Shown piece by piece: positions 15,581 through 24,813 of a DNA stretch of 64,000 nt. Both the position numbers and the translations under genes were made by a program. Location: the NCBI GenBank assembly GCA_963837755.1, contig CAWIOP010000004.1:620001-684000 (forward strand), written 5' to 3'. The notes under the pieces were generated by a model. The model was not told the origin of the DNA and did no database searches. It worked only from the letters and a program-made list of their open reading frames with translations. This DNA comes from JADGHX01 sp963837755. GTDB taxonomy: Bacteria > Pseudomonadota > Gammaproteobacteria > Steroidobacterales > Steroidobacteraceae. The first letter of the stretch is position 1, and each line of letters begins with the position of its first letter.

Positions 15581-17115
15581 TCGTTCCGCGGACGCTCTTC
15601 GCAAAGCTCCTGCTGCTGTTCCTCGGCTTCGGTGCGCTGATGACAGGTGTCTTCATCTTCATGATGCAGGTCTCGCACGAGACCTACCACCTCGAATTCG
15701 ATCAGCTGGTCAATCGCGATCTCGCGCAGCAGTACGTGCAGGCGAACCTCCTCGTTCGCGAGCCGCCCCTCACCGCCCACAATTTCGCAAGAGCGCTGGG
15801 CCGCGTCACCTCCATCAATCCAAACATCGATGTGTACGTGCTCGACGCGCGCGGGGAGATCCTGGCGGCCTCGGCCACCGCTGGCGAAGTCGTGCGCACC
15901 CGCGTGAGTCTCGAGCCGATTGCGCGGTTTCTGGACGGGCGCGTCGCCCTTCCCATCCGGGGTGATGATCCGACGGCCACCGGGCGGCTCGATGTGTTTT
16001 CGGCGGCGCCCCTGTCGATTCCGGATTGTCCGGCGGCATACCTCTACGTGGTTCTCAATCGCCACCATGACGGCTCACCGGCGGGGCGATTGAAAACGAC
16101 CTACGCGATCGGCGAAGGGGCGGGCTTCATCCTCGCCGCCATCGCGCTCGCCTTTGGCGGCAGCATCCTGTTTCTGCGCATGCTGACGCGCCGGTTCGGA
16201 GTCTTGCAGGCCGACCTCGAGCGCTTCCGGGACAGCCAGTTCGCCGCGCTGCCGCCGAGCGATGCGCAGAATGAGGGTCCTTCGGGTGATGAAGTGGAGC
16301 ATTTGCGACGCCTGTTCGTGGAGTTCGCCGAACGAATCCGCACGCAGATGCAGGAGCTGCAGAAGACGGACGAGATGCGCCGCGAGCTTCTCGCCAACGT
16401 CTCGCACGACCTGCGCACGCCGCTGACGACCCTGCAGGCGCACCTGGAAACCCTGTCCATCAAGGATGATCTGTCGGCCGATGAGCGGCGCACCTATCTT
16501 GCCACGACGCTCCAGCAGTGTCGGCGCCTCGTGAAACTGGTCGAAGAGCTCATCGAGCTGGCCAAGCTCGATGCCCGGCATGTCACGCTGTCACCCGAGC
16601 CGTTTCAGCTCGCCGAGCTCGTGCACGATGTGGTGTTGAAATTCGCGCTGATGGCGCGCCGGATGGGCGTCGCGCTGCGGGTCGAGCCACCGCAGAGCAC
16701 GCCGCTCGTCCTGGGCGATATCGCGCTCATCGAGCGGGTCGTGGACAACCTGATTGATAACGCGTTGCGCTATGCGGGTTCAGGAGGCGCTGTGGCCGTG
16801 CGCGTGACCTCACGGCCGCAGGCGATGCGCGTTGAGGTCCACGACACGGGGCCGGGCATTCCCGAGTCCGAGCGCGCCCGTGTGTTCGATCGCTTCTATC
16901 GCGGCGACAAAAGCCGCTCCTCGGAGTCGGGCCATGCGGGCCTCGGCCTGTCGATTGCGCGCAGCATCCTCGAGCTGCACGGACAGTCCATCGACTTCGT
17001 GAGCACACCCGAACAGGGCACGACGTTCTTCTTCGAGCTGCCGCTCGTGACGGCCCATGCGCCTGTCGCCGAATCGCCCGCTCTTCTGTCGCGGCCGGAC
17101 GCCGCCGCCGGCTGA
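15577..17115 (+). CDS. Sensor histidine kinase
   Basis: 512 residues from a GTG overlapping the regulator stop (GTGA). TM1 spans about 11-32 and TM2 about 181-201, bracketing a 150-residue periplasmic domain with 'NIDVYVLDARGEILA' (PAS/Cache-like). HAMP follows, then the phosphoacceptor H277 in 'LLANVSHDLRTPL' and an ATPase domain with 'DNLIDNALRYA' (N-box), 'DTGPGIP' (G1), 'FDRFYRGD' (F) and 'GLGLSIA' (G2). A full-length class I kinase paired with the upstream regulator. The sensor domain shows no metal-binding cluster, so the ligand is unknown. Confidence 0.9.
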   Translation: MIVPRTLFAKLLLLFLGFGALMTGVFIFMMQVSHETYHLEFDQLVNRDLAQQYVQANLLVREPPLTAHNFARALGRVTSINPNIDVYVLDARGEILAASATAGEVVRTRVSLEPIARFLDGRVALPIRGDDPTATGRLDVFSAAPLSIPDCPAAYLYVVLNRHHDGSPAGRLKTTYAIGEGAGFILAAIALAFGGSILFLRMLTRRFGVLQADLERFRDSQFAALPPSDAQNEGPSGDEVEHLRRLFVEFAERIRTQMQELQKTDEMRRELLANVSHDLRTPLTTLQAHLETLSIKDDLSADERRTYLATTLQQCRRLVKLVEELIELAKLDARHVTLSPEPFQLAELVHDVVLKFALMARRMGVALRVEPPQSTPLVLGDIALIERVVDNLIDNALRYAGSGGAVAVRVTSRPQAMRVEVHDTGPGIPESERARVFDRFYRGDKSRSSESGHAGLGLSIARSILELHGQSIDFVSTPEQGTTFFFELPLVTAHAPVAESPALLSRPDAAAG

Positions 17116-17320
17116 TCCCCGCGATTGGCAAGTCCTTCGCGAGCGCCCACGCCTCGCACGACTCACGGGAGTCCCTCTGGGGCGACCTCGCCGATTCCTT
17201 GAGCGACCTGCATTCAGGGAGTTCTACCTACCGAGACACATTTGCGAGGTTTTCGAGAGACCTTGTGCACCGGCTCGGCGCGACCATGCCGCCCGTGATG
17301 TGTGCGCGAGGAAGAACGAT

Positions 17321-17986
17321 ATGCACGACTCTGCTCCCGCCTATGGTCTCTGGCTGCTCGTCATCCTGAACTCGGCGGTGTTCCTCATCTTCGCCTTCAG
17401 CTTCTCCAAACCCCGGAGCGCGCGCGATTGGCGCAGCTTCAGCGCCTTCTCCGCCTTCATCGTGGCGCTGTTCGTGGAAATGTACGGCTTTCCGCTCACC
17501 ATTTTCGTGCTCTCGGGTTGGCTGCAACGCCGCGCTCCGGGCCTCGATCTCATGTCTCACGATGCCGGTCACCTGTGGCAGACCATCTTTGGCATCGGTG
17601 GCAACGTGCATTTCGGCTGGCTGCACCTCATCAGCAATGTGCTGATCGTGATCGGATTCTGGATCCTGGCATCAGCGTGGCCGATCCTGTATCGCGCGCA
17701 GAAAGCGCGGAAGCTCGCGACAGATGGCGTCTACGCGCGCGTGCGTCATCCGCAGTACTTCGGGTTCATTCTCATCATGTTCGGGTTCCTGCTGCAGTGG
17801 CCGACCCTGCTCACGCTCGTGATGTTTCCGGTGCTCGTGTTCATGTACGTGCGGCTCGCCTTGACCGAGGAGCGCCAGGCAGCGCAGGAGTTCGGACAGG
17901 CATGGCAGGACTACGCGGCGCACACGCCGCGATTTTTGCCGCGCCTTGGCAAGCCGCACCCACCGCTCTCGCAGGGCCGTGCGTGA
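17321..17986 (+). CDS. Isoprenylcysteine carboxyl methyltransferase-like membrane protein
   Basis: 221 residues with five or six hydrophobic segments (about 8-28, 42-66, 90-130, 160-190). The ICMT/PEMT signature is near the C-terminal third: 'LATDGVYARVRHPQYFGFIL', then 'RLALTEERQAAQEFGQAWQDY'. GVYxxVRHPxY and the downstream E-E pair form the SAM-binding site of the family. A GAGGAAG Shine-Dalgarno lies 6 nt before the ATG. Members often sit in metal-resistance islands beside copper/silver ATPases, but the bacterial substrate is not established. A SAM-dependent enzyme here is notable given the MAT gene nearby. Confidence 0.8.
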   Translation: MHDSAPAYGLWLLVILNSAVFLIFAFSFSKPRSARDWRSFSAFSAFIVALFVEMYGFPLTIFVLSGWLQRRAPGLDLMSHDAGHLWQTIFGIGGNVHFGWLHLISNVLIVIGFWILASAWPILYRAQKARKLATDGVYARVRHPQYFGFILIMFGFLLQWPTLLTLVMFPVLVFMYVRLALTEERQAAQEFGQAWQDYAAHTPRFLPRLGKPHPPLSQGRA

Positions 17987-18194
17987 AGAGCGCGCCGCCG
18001 GTGTGGGCGACCGCTCGTACAGCCGCGCGCCTGACACGCCTCTCGAGCCGATGGAAGTCAATGGCGCCATGAGCTACGGCAATTTCTTCCTGATGCAAGG
18101 GGAAGGCCTCTGGCGCATCCACCTCGAGTTTCTTCGGCCCGGGATGACGCATCCGGTCGAGGCCGATTTCGGCTACGAGAACACGTCCACCTAG
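17946..18194 (+). CDS. Small hypothetical protein or C-terminal fragment
   Basis: The frame 17946-18194 overlaps the end of the methyltransferase gene. Its last 45 residues look protein-like: 'MEVNGAMSYGNFFLMQGEGL', 'WRIHLEFLRPG' and 'PVEADFGYENTST'. An ATG near 18051 would give about 47 residues. The block resembles the end of a beta-sandwich periplasmic protein, so it may be the 3' remnant of a longer gene. No firm family. Confidence 0.35.
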   Translation: MASRTHRSRRAVREERAAGVGDRSYSRAPDTPLEPMEVNGAMSYGNFFLMQGEGLWRIHLEFLRPGMTHPVEADFGYENTST

Positions 18195-18211
18195 CGCGCA
18201 GGAGTGGCACC

Positions 18212-18472
18212 ATGGAACACGAACATCCCCAACCCGAGGGCGCGAACCGTCTGCGGACCGTGTCGCGCCTGGTCTTCTTTGGATTCGTCGCCGTCGCACT
18301 GTTCTTTCTTGTGACCGAGCACCGGGCGCATCTGTTCGGCGTCTTGCCGTTCCTCCTCCTGGCCGCGTGTCCGTTGATGCATCTGTTTCACCATGGGGGC
18401 CACAAGCATGGTGGCGGGGACCCCACTGCCTCGAAGCCGCCAGGCTCCGACGGCGGGCACCAGCATGGCTAG
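18212..18472 (+). CDS. DUF2933 small membrane protein
   Basis: 86 residues with one or two hydrophobic stretches (about 20-40 and 42-56), the central motif 'LLLAACPLMHLFHHGGHKHG' and a His/Gly-rich tail ending 'GGHQHG'. This C-P-x-M-H...HHGGHxHG pattern is the DUF2933 signature. These proteins usually sit directly before copper or silver P-type ATPases. The Cys, Met and His residues at the membrane surface suggest metal handling. It overlaps the next ATPase ATG by 8 bp, so the two are probably coupled. Confidence 0.85.
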   Translation: MEHEHPQPEGANRLRTVSRLVFFGFVAVALFFLVTEHRAHLFGVLPFLLLAACPLMHLFHHGGHKHGGGDPTASKPPGSDGGHQHG

Positions 18473-20879
18473 TGCAAGCCTGCATCACGCCGCAACGGTC
18501 GGCCCGGGCGGTCAGCACGCGGGAATGCGACACGAAACGGCGACCGTCGATGTCGGCGGGCTGTTCCAGGTGCTCGACAGTGCGCTTGTGGCGCGCCAGC
18601 TCGAGAGGCTCCCGGGCGTGCATCAGGTCCAGGTGAACTACGCATCGGGTTCGGCCACGGTGACCTTTGATCCCTCGCGAACCTCCCTTGCCGATATCGA
18701 GGCGCGCATCCGCGAATGCGGCTATCACTGCGGCGGCGAGATGTTGCCCGCGCACCTGTGTGTGACGGCGCCGGCTGCGCACGAGGCCCCGCGCGGCAAG
18801 GCCAAGGTCGCTCCGGCGCATGAGGCCATGGCGCATGAGATGGGACATGCGGGCGGAATGGACGCGCATGCGATGGCGCGCGACATGCGCAACCGTTTCT
18901 GGGTCGCGCTCGTCTTCGCCCTGCCCGTGGTCCTGCTCTCGCCGATGGCGGGGATGCGCGCGCTCATCACGCTCCCCCCATCGGTCGATCCGGATGTCGT
19001 GCTCTTCGTGCTGGCGAGCGGGGCAATCCTGTACCCCGCTTGGCCCTTTGCGGTGGCGGCCGTGCGCGCGTTGCGCAAGGGCGTTGCGAACATGGCGGTG
19101 CTCGTCATGCTCAGCGTCGGCACGGGGTATCTCTTCAGCGTGGGGTCTACGTTCATCTACGGCGGCCCGCAGTTCTACGAAGCTGCCTCAATGCTGCTGG
19201 TGTTCATCCTGCTCGGGCACTGGCTCGAGATGCGCGCGCGGGCTGGTGCGACCGATGCCATCCGTGGACTGCTCGACCTCGCGCCGCCCAAGGCGACCGT
19301 CCTTCGCAACGGTCAGGAGCTCGAGATCCAAACGGCTGAGGTTCGGGTGAACGATCTGATCATCGTGCGTCCGGGCGGCAAGATCCCGGTGGACGGTGAG
19401 ATCCTCGAAGGCACGTCCCAAGTCGACGAGTCCATGCTCACCGGGGAATCGATGCCGGTGAAGAAAGTCCCAGGCAACACCGTCATTGGCGCGACGCTCA
19501 ACAAGAGCGGCAGCTTTCGGTATCGCGCGACCAGGGTGGGCGCGGACACCGCCCTCGCCCAGATCGTGAAGCTCGTGCAGGAAGCGCAGAACTCCAAGGC
19601 CCCTGCGCAACTGCTCGCCGACCGAGCATCCCAATGGCTGGTCTGGACCGCGATCGTGATCGGGCTTGCCACCTTTACCGTCTGGTTCTGGTGGGCCGGT
19701 CAGAGCCTGCTGTTTGCGCTGACGCTCATGATCACCGTCTTCGTGATCGCCTGCCCGGATGCGCTCGGGCTTGCCACACCGATGGCGGTGATGGTCGCAA
19801 CGGGCCTCGGTGCGAAAAACGGAATTCTCTTCAAGAACGCGGTGGCGCTCGAAGCGGCGGCGCGTCTGAAAGTCGTGGTGATGGACAAGACGGGTACGCT
19901 CACCGTCGGCCAGCCGGATGTCGTCGATCTCGTCACGGCGACCGGAACGAGCCCGAAGGATGTGCTCGCCTGGGCGGGGGCGGTAGAGAAGGGCTCCGAG
20001 CATCCGCTCGCACAGGCCATCCTGAAACGAGCCGCGGGAATCGAATTGCCACCGGTGACGGAGTTCACCACAGTGCCGGGCCTCGGCGCGCGGGGACAGG
20101 TCGGCGGCCAGACGGTGCTGGTGGGGAATCCCAAGTTCATGGCGGTGGAGAAAGTGCCGTTGCAGGCGCTCGAAGCCGAAGCCGGCCGCCTGCAGGGCAG
20201 TGGCCGCACGGTCGTGTATGTGGCGCGCGGCGGCGCGCTCGTCGGCATCATTGCCATTGCTGATGCGATCCGATCGACTTCCGTAGACGCGATCGGGCGC
20301 CTTCGCGCGCTGGGCATCGATGTGGCGATGCTCACCGGTGACAACCGGGCCACGGCGGAGCGCATTGCACGCGAGCTTGGGATCAACATCGTGCTCGCGG
20401 AGGTGTTGCCGGGACAAAAAGCCGATGAGGTCCGCAAGCTCCAGGGACAGGGCAAGAAGGTCGGCATGGTTGGCGATGGCGTCAACGACGCACCGGCACT
20501 CACGCAGGCCGATGTCGGACTCGCCATGGGAGCGGGCACCGATGTCGCGATCGACAGCGCGGATGTCGTGCTCATGAAGAGCGATCCGCTCGATGTGGTT
20601 CGCACCATCGAGATCTCCCGAGCGACACTGCGCAAGATGCACCAGAACCTCTTCTGGGCAGTCGCCTACAACGTCATCGCCTTTCCGCTCGCCGCGGGGG
20701 TGCTGTATCCGATCCTCCTGAGCCCGGAAGTTGCGGCGCTGGCCATGTCCGGGAGCTCGGTGCTGGTGGCGGCCAATGCGCTGCTGCTCAAGCGTTACCA
20801 CTTGCGCGGGGGCTCGCCGCCCGGCACCTCGGCGACGCCGATCGGACCCGTTGCTCGCGAAGCCTCACGCATCGCCTGA
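18465..20879 (+). CDS. P1B-type metal ATPase with CPD motif (CopA-like)
   Basis: 804 residues from ATG 18465. An HMA-like fold spans about 21-90 but lacks the CxxC metal site; residues 100-140 are His/Met-rich. Core landmarks: 'TGES' (327-330), the metal-site helix 'IACPDALGLATP' (CPD at 430-432 instead of CPC), DKTGTLT (D474), 'SEHPLAQAI', 'MLTGDNRATAERIA' and 'MVGDGVNDAPALTQ'. Overall it resembles copper/silver exporters, yet the third metal-site residue is Asp, so affinity or specificity should differ. It follows DUF2933 with overlap and lies downstream of the two-component and methyltransferase genes. Confidence 0.9.
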   Translation: MASASLHHAATVGPGGQHAGMRHETATVDVGGLFQVLDSALVARQLERLPGVHQVQVNYASGSATVTFDPSRTSLADIEARIRECGYHCGGEMLPAHLCVTAPAAHEAPRGKAKVAPAHEAMAHEMGHAGGMDAHAMARDMRNRFWVALVFALPVVLLSPMAGMRALITLPPSVDPDVVLFVLASGAILYPAWPFAVAAVRALRKGVANMAVLVMLSVGTGYLFSVGSTFIYGGPQFYEAASMLLVFILLGHWLEMRARAGATDAIRGLLDLAPPKATVLRNGQELEIQTAEVRVNDLIIVRPGGKIPVDGEILEGTSQVDESMLTGESMPVKKVPGNTVIGATLNKSGSFRYRATRVGADTALAQIVKLVQEAQNSKAPAQLLADRASQWLVWTAIVIGLATFTVWFWWAGQSLLFALTLMITVFVIACPDALGLATPMAVMVATGLGAKNGILFKNAVALEAAARLKVVVMDKTGTLTVGQPDVVDLVTATGTSPKDVLAWAGAVEKGSEHPLAQAILKRAAGIELPPVTEFTTVPGLGARGQVGGQTVLVGNPKFMAVEKVPLQALEAEAGRLQGSGRTVVYVARGGALVGIIAIADAIRSTSVDAIGRLRALGIDVAMLTGDNRATAERIARELGINIVLAEVLPGQKADEVRKLQGQGKKVGMVGDGVNDAPALTQADVGLAMGAGTDVAIDSADVVLMKSDPLDVVRTIEISRATLRKMHQNLFWAVAYNVIAFPLAAGVLYPILLSPEVAALAMSGSSVLVAANALLLKRYHLRGGSPPGTSATPIGPVAREASRIA

Positions 20880-20999
20880 CGAATGCCGGAAAGACACGCA
20901 TGACCAACGCCATCGATGTGAGTGGCGCGCCTCTGGAAACGGTGCGTGTAGCGCATGAGCCCGTTAACGTGGTTGATCGCACGCCGAGGAGGTGCGAAG

Positions 21000-21552
21000 G
21001 TGAACGCCATGAGCCTGCCATACCACTTTGAGCAGTCCGTCGATCTCAGCGCGCACGCTGAGGTTGTGTTCGAGCATCTTGATGACTTCGATCGAGAGGC
21101 TCGGGGAGCACATGATGCGCTCGAGCTGGATGATGGCGGGATCCCGTATGCGCTATGAGTTCGATGAGGCGCGCGGACGCAAACCCGACGCGCGCGTGCG
21201 GTTGCTGGGCTCCGTTCTCGGAATGAACCTGGAAATCGAGGAGCGGATCACCGAGCGTACCCCGGGGGTCAGCAAGTCGTGGCAGACGATCGGGCAACCC
21301 CGCATGCTCATACTCGAGGCGTATCGCATGGGTTTTACCGTGACGCCAAGAGATGGCGGGTGTCGTCTACAGGTTTTCATCGACTACGCCACACCTCACG
21401 GTGGACTCGGTCGGTGGCTTGGGCAGATTGCTGGCGGCCCTTATGCGCGCTGGTGTGTGCGCAGCATGATCGATGCGGCCGTGAGGCACTTCGGGCATGC
21501 CGACGAAGGCCCGGTCGGTGCGCGAATGCGCAAGCCGGCGGCGCCTCACTGA
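21000..21552 (+). pseudogene. SRPBCC-family protein, frameshifted
   Basis: The start is GTG 21000 behind a strong GAGGAGG (ATG 21009 is an alternative). The first frame gives 'MSLPYHFEQSVDLSAHAEVV' and 'FEHLDDFDR'. The second frame, from about 21085, gives 'RLGEHMMRSSWMMAGSRMRY' and on to 'GPYARWCVRSMIDAAVRHFG'. Together they make a normal START/SRPBCC helix-grip protein of about 180 residues. The break lies in TTCGATCGAGAGG, where removing TCGA restores frame and the expected F-E-R-L, so a 4-base duplication is plausible. Confidence 0.6.
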
Positions 21553-21633
21553 GTCACCTGCGGCGTGTTGCTGCAGTCCCGGGCTCGCACGTTGAGTTCC
21601 GCGGTCTTTTTCTGCAAACAGGAGCATGAGCGT

Positions 21634-22149
21634 ATGAGATATCACAGTCACCGGCTTCTTCTCGCGACGTTACTCGCTGCGGCATCGCCATTGACGTTCG
21701 CACAAGTCACACCGGAGGAGCACGCTGCACATCATCCAGCGGAGCAAGCAGCGCCTGCAGAGAAATCACCGCAACCGGCCGCCGCGGCGCCGAAGTCGGC
21801 CGCAGGTATGCAGGAGAACATGACGAAGATGCAGGCGTTGATGGATAAACTTGAAAATACGAAGGACCCTGCCGAACGTCAGAAGTTGCTAGCGGAGCAC
21901 CGCCAGGCGATGCGTGAGCAGTTGGCTGCCATGAAGGGAATGAACTGTGGGATGGGAATGGCGGGCGCGCCTGGCGAATCCATGAAAGGGCAGGCGGGAA
22001 ATATGGCAGGGGGCAACATGATGAGCGTTGACATGATGAAGTGTCACGAGATGATGCAGGCCCGCATGAACATGATGGTCGGGATGATGGAGCAGATGAT
22101 GCGTCATGAAGAGGCTGCGCAGGGGATGGGTGGAGCGAGCAAACGCTGA
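21634..22149 (+). CDS. Met-rich periplasmic protein, likely metal-binding
   Basis: 171 residues with a signal peptide (1 to about 23, 'LTFAQ'), a His segment 'EEHAAHHPAEQ', a Pro/Ala linker, then helices dense in methionine: 'MQENMTKMQALMDKLE', 'MKGMNCGMGMAG', 'NMMSVDMMKCHEMMQARMNM' and 'MVGMMEQMMRHEEAAQGM'. Clustered Met with two Cys and several His is the composition of periplasmic Cu(I)/Ag(I) binders. GGAG lies 9 nt before the ATG. It is the last gene of the metal island. No named family, so the copper role is inferred from composition and place. Confidence 0.7.
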   Translation: MRYHSHRLLLATLLAAASPLTFAQVTPEEHAAHHPAEQAAPAEKSPQPAAAAPKSAAGMQENMTKMQALMDKLENTKDPAERQKLLAEHRQAMREQLAAMKGMNCGMGMAGAPGESMKGQAGNMAGGNMMSVDMMKCHEMMQARMNMMVGMMEQMMRHEEAAQGMGGASKR

Positions 22150-22432
22150 GCGGACTCGAGTACCTGCGCCGCAGCGGCGCCACCCGCAAGATGCGGCTGC
22201 TCGTCATCGGCGCACGCGTGGGAGCGCTCCTCGAACACGCTGCCCATCTATTCCATGGAGCGCGAGCGTTTGCTTGCAGCGCTCGTGCGCCAGTATCTCT
22301 TCGTCTCCATCTCGCGCGCCTGCTGCCACGCTATCCATAGTCGTGCGGGTGCGGAAATGCTGTCGGGAGCGCACCGGAACGGGCAACATGTGCATCGACA
22401 GCACGGTGTGCGAGCACGTACGGGGCAGCCCG

Positions 22433-23818
22433 ATGCAGAGAGTGATTCGGCAAATCGCCAGCCTGCTTCTCGTCGCGTGGGGCTCATACGCCCTGTGGGC
22501 TACGGCTGCGGTCCAGACGCAGCAGCCCGCCGCGCCAGTGGTGTATGTCGCGCCCATCGAGGGCGTCATCGATCTGGGCGTCGCGCCCTTTGTCCGGCGC
22601 GTTCTGCAGGAAGCGGAGGAGGCGGGCGCGGCAGCAGTTGTCCTGGAGATCAACACTTTCGGCGGACGTGTGGATGCCGCGGTGCAGATCCGCGATGCGC
22701 TCCTGACCGCCCCGGTTCCGACCGTTGCCTTCGTGAACAAGCGGGCCATCTCAGCCGGCGCACTCATCGCCCTTTCCGCCGAGAAGATCGCGATGGCCGG
22801 GGGAGGCACCATCGGAGCCGCAACGCCGGTGCAGGCCGGGCAGCCGGGCGCACCTGCGCAGCCGGTGGAAGAGAAAACGGTGTCCTACGTGCGCAAGGAA
22901 TTCCGCGCGACGGCCGAGAGCCGCAAGCGGCCGCCTCTGCTTGCCGAGGCGATGGTCGATGCGGATGTGGCGATCCCCGGCGTCATCGAGAAAGGCAAGC
23001 TCCTGACATTGACGACCGACGAAGCCCTGAAGCACGGACTCGCGGACTTCCGCGCCGACACCCTGGAAAGCGTGCTCGAGCAGATGGGGCTCGCTGGGGC
23101 GCAGCTCAGGCGTGCCTCGCCCAACTGGGCGGAGAACGTGGTTCGGTTCCTCACCCATCCGGTGGTCAGCTCGCTTCTCATCACGATCGGCATGCTCGGC
23201 ATCATCATCGAGCTGCGCACGCCCGGCTTCGGCATCCCCGGTGCTCTGGGCGTCGCGAGCCTGGCGCTTTTTTTCTGGGGCCACTGGCTGGTTCAGCTGG
23301 CCGGCTGGGAGGAGATCCTGCTTGCGGCGGCTGGAATCGTGCTGCTGGCGCTGGAAATCTTCGTCATTCCAGGTTTCGGCATCGCCGGGGCGCTGGGGGT
23401 CGTCGCGATCCTCGCGGGCTTCATCATGAGCATGACGGGCGGCGGGGCCACGGCGCAGTTCATCCTGGGGGCCGCGAGTCGAGTGGTGTTCTCTCTGGTG
23501 TTCGCACTCGTTGCCAGCCTTGTGTTCCTGCGCTTCCTGCCACGGCTGCCCGTGGCGCGACGGCTGATCCTGCAGACCGACCTTGGCACCGGTCAGGAGT
23601 ATGGCTCTGCACCCGAAAGCGACCGCCGCTGGCTCGGAAAGCAGGGGCGCGCGTCGTCGCCGCTTCGCCCGGCAGGCATTGCCCACATCGAAGGCCAGCG
23701 CGTCGATGTCGTGTCCGATGGTGAGCTGATCGATGCCGGCGAGAACATCGAAGTGATCCGGGTCGATGGCAATCGCATCGTCGTGCGACGCATCCCACCC
23801 ACCAATAACGAGGAGTGA
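22433..23818 (+). CDS. nfeD: NfeD-family membrane serine protease (ClpP class)
   Basis: 461 residues from ATG 22433. A signal-anchor (about 5-25) precedes a ClpP/SppA-like protease domain: 'VLEINTFGGRVDAA', and the nucleophile serine in 'KRAISAGALIALSA'. A block of four or five membrane helices follows (about 235-375; 'GIIIELRTPGFGIPG', 'LEIFVIPGFGIAG'), and a C-terminal OB-fold NfeD domain ends 'IEVIRVDGNRIVVRR'. This is the long form of NfeD, which is genetically paired with the flotillin-like gene that begins 3 bp downstream. Known members cleave stomatin/flotillin-like partners. Upstream, 22150-22432 holds no recognisable gene. Confidence 0.9.
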   Translation: MQRVIRQIASLLLVAWGSYALWATAAVQTQQPAAPVVYVAPIEGVIDLGVAPFVRRVLQEAEEAGAAAVVLEINTFGGRVDAAVQIRDALLTAPVPTVAFVNKRAISAGALIALSAEKIAMAGGGTIGAATPVQAGQPGAPAQPVEEKTVSYVRKEFRATAESRKRPPLLAEAMVDADVAIPGVIEKGKLLTLTTDEALKHGLADFRADTLESVLEQMGLAGAQLRRASPNWAENVVRFLTHPVVSSLLITIGMLGIIIELRTPGFGIPGALGVASLALFFWGHWLVQLAGWEEILLAAAGIVLLALEIFVIPGFGIAGALGVVAILAGFIMSMTGGGATAQFILGAASRVVFSLVFALVASLVFLRFLPRLPVARRLILQTDLGTGQEYGSAPESDRRWLGKQGRASSPLRPAGIAHIEGQRVDVVSDGELIDAGENIEVIRVDGNRIVVRRIPPTNNEE

Positions 23819-23821
23819 GGC

Positions 23822-24802
23822 ATGTTTGGACCCGAAACAGGATTAGTGGGGGGCATCGGCTTGCTCATCGCGCTGGTGGTGGCGCTGGTCGTGCTGCTGT
23901 ATCTCGTGCCGCTGCCGCTGTGGATCGCGGCGTGGGCTTCCAACGCGTACGTCGGGCTGTTCACTCTCATCGGCATGCGCCTGCGGCGCGTTCCGCCGGG
24001 CACGGTGGTCACGGCGCGTATCAGCGCAGTGAAGGCGGGGCTCGACATTTCCATCAACGATCTGGAAGCGCACTTCCTGGCGGGTGGAAATGTCGTGCGA
24101 GTCGTGAACGCCATGATCTCCGCCGACAAGGCCAACATACCCTTGCCCTTCAAGCGCGCCGCGGCCATCGATCTCGCCGGGCGCAACGTGCTCGAAGCGG
24201 TGCAGATGTCGGTGCTGCCGAAGGTGATCGAGACGCCGAAGATCGCGGCCGTCGCGAAGGACGGTATTCAGCTCATCGCGGTCTCCCGAGTGACAGTGCG
24301 CACCAACATTGACCGGCTGGTCGGTGGCGCGGGCGAGGAGACCATCATCGCGCGCGTGGGCGAAGGCATGGTGAGCACCATCGGCTCCGCCACGAGCCAC
24401 AAGAATGTGCTCGAGAATCCCGACCACATCTCCAAGCATGTCCTCAGCAAGGGCCTGGATGCGGGCACGGCGTACGAGATTCTGTCCATCGACATCGCGG
24501 ACGTGGACGTCGGCGAGAACATCGGCGCGAAGCTGCAGATCGACCAGGCGAACGCCGACAAGCAGATCGCGCAGGCGAAGGCGGAAGAGCGCCGCGCCAT
24601 GGCGGTCGCGCTCGAGCAGGAGATGCGCGCGCGCGTGGTGGAAGCGGAAGCCGAAGTGCCCCGCGCGATGGCGGAGGCATTTCGCCAGGGTAACCTGGGA
24701 ATCATGGACTACTACCGCATGAAGAATGTGCAGGCCGATACGTCGATGCGCGACGCGATTGCCGGCACGGGCGAGGAGCCGCCTGCGGGTCCCAGGAAGT
24801 AG
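23822..24802 (+). CDS. floA: Flotillin-like protein FloA
   Basis: 326 residues: an N-terminal membrane hairpin (about 8-55), then an SPFH domain with 'GLDISINDLEAHFLAGGNVV', 'DLAGRNVLEAVQMSVLPKVI' and 'ETIIARVGEGMVSTIGSA', then a charged helical region (about 235-300, 'IAQAKAEERRAMAVALEQEM') that oligomerises. FloA proteins scaffold functional membrane microdomains on the inner face of the cytoplasmic membrane. The gene follows nfeD by 3 bp, the standard operon. Confidence 0.93.
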   Translation: MFGPETGLVGGIGLLIALVVALVVLLYLVPLPLWIAAWASNAYVGLFTLIGMRLRRVPPGTVVTARISAVKAGLDISINDLEAHFLAGGNVVRVVNAMISADKANIPLPFKRAAAIDLAGRNVLEAVQMSVLPKVIETPKIAAVAKDGIQLIAVSRVTVRTNIDRLVGGAGEETIIARVGEGMVSTIGSATSHKNVLENPDHISKHVLSKGLDAGTAYEILSIDIADVDVGENIGAKLQIDQANADKQIAQAKAEERRAMAVALEQEMRARVVEAEAEVPRAMAEAFRQGNLGIMDYYRMKNVQADTSMRDAIAGTGEEPPAGPRK

Positions 24803-24813
24803 GAAGACCGCTC

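Noticed and set aside
18690..20801. Long minus-strand frames opposite the CPD-type ATPase
   Set aside because: Shadows of the ATPase; no domain signal.
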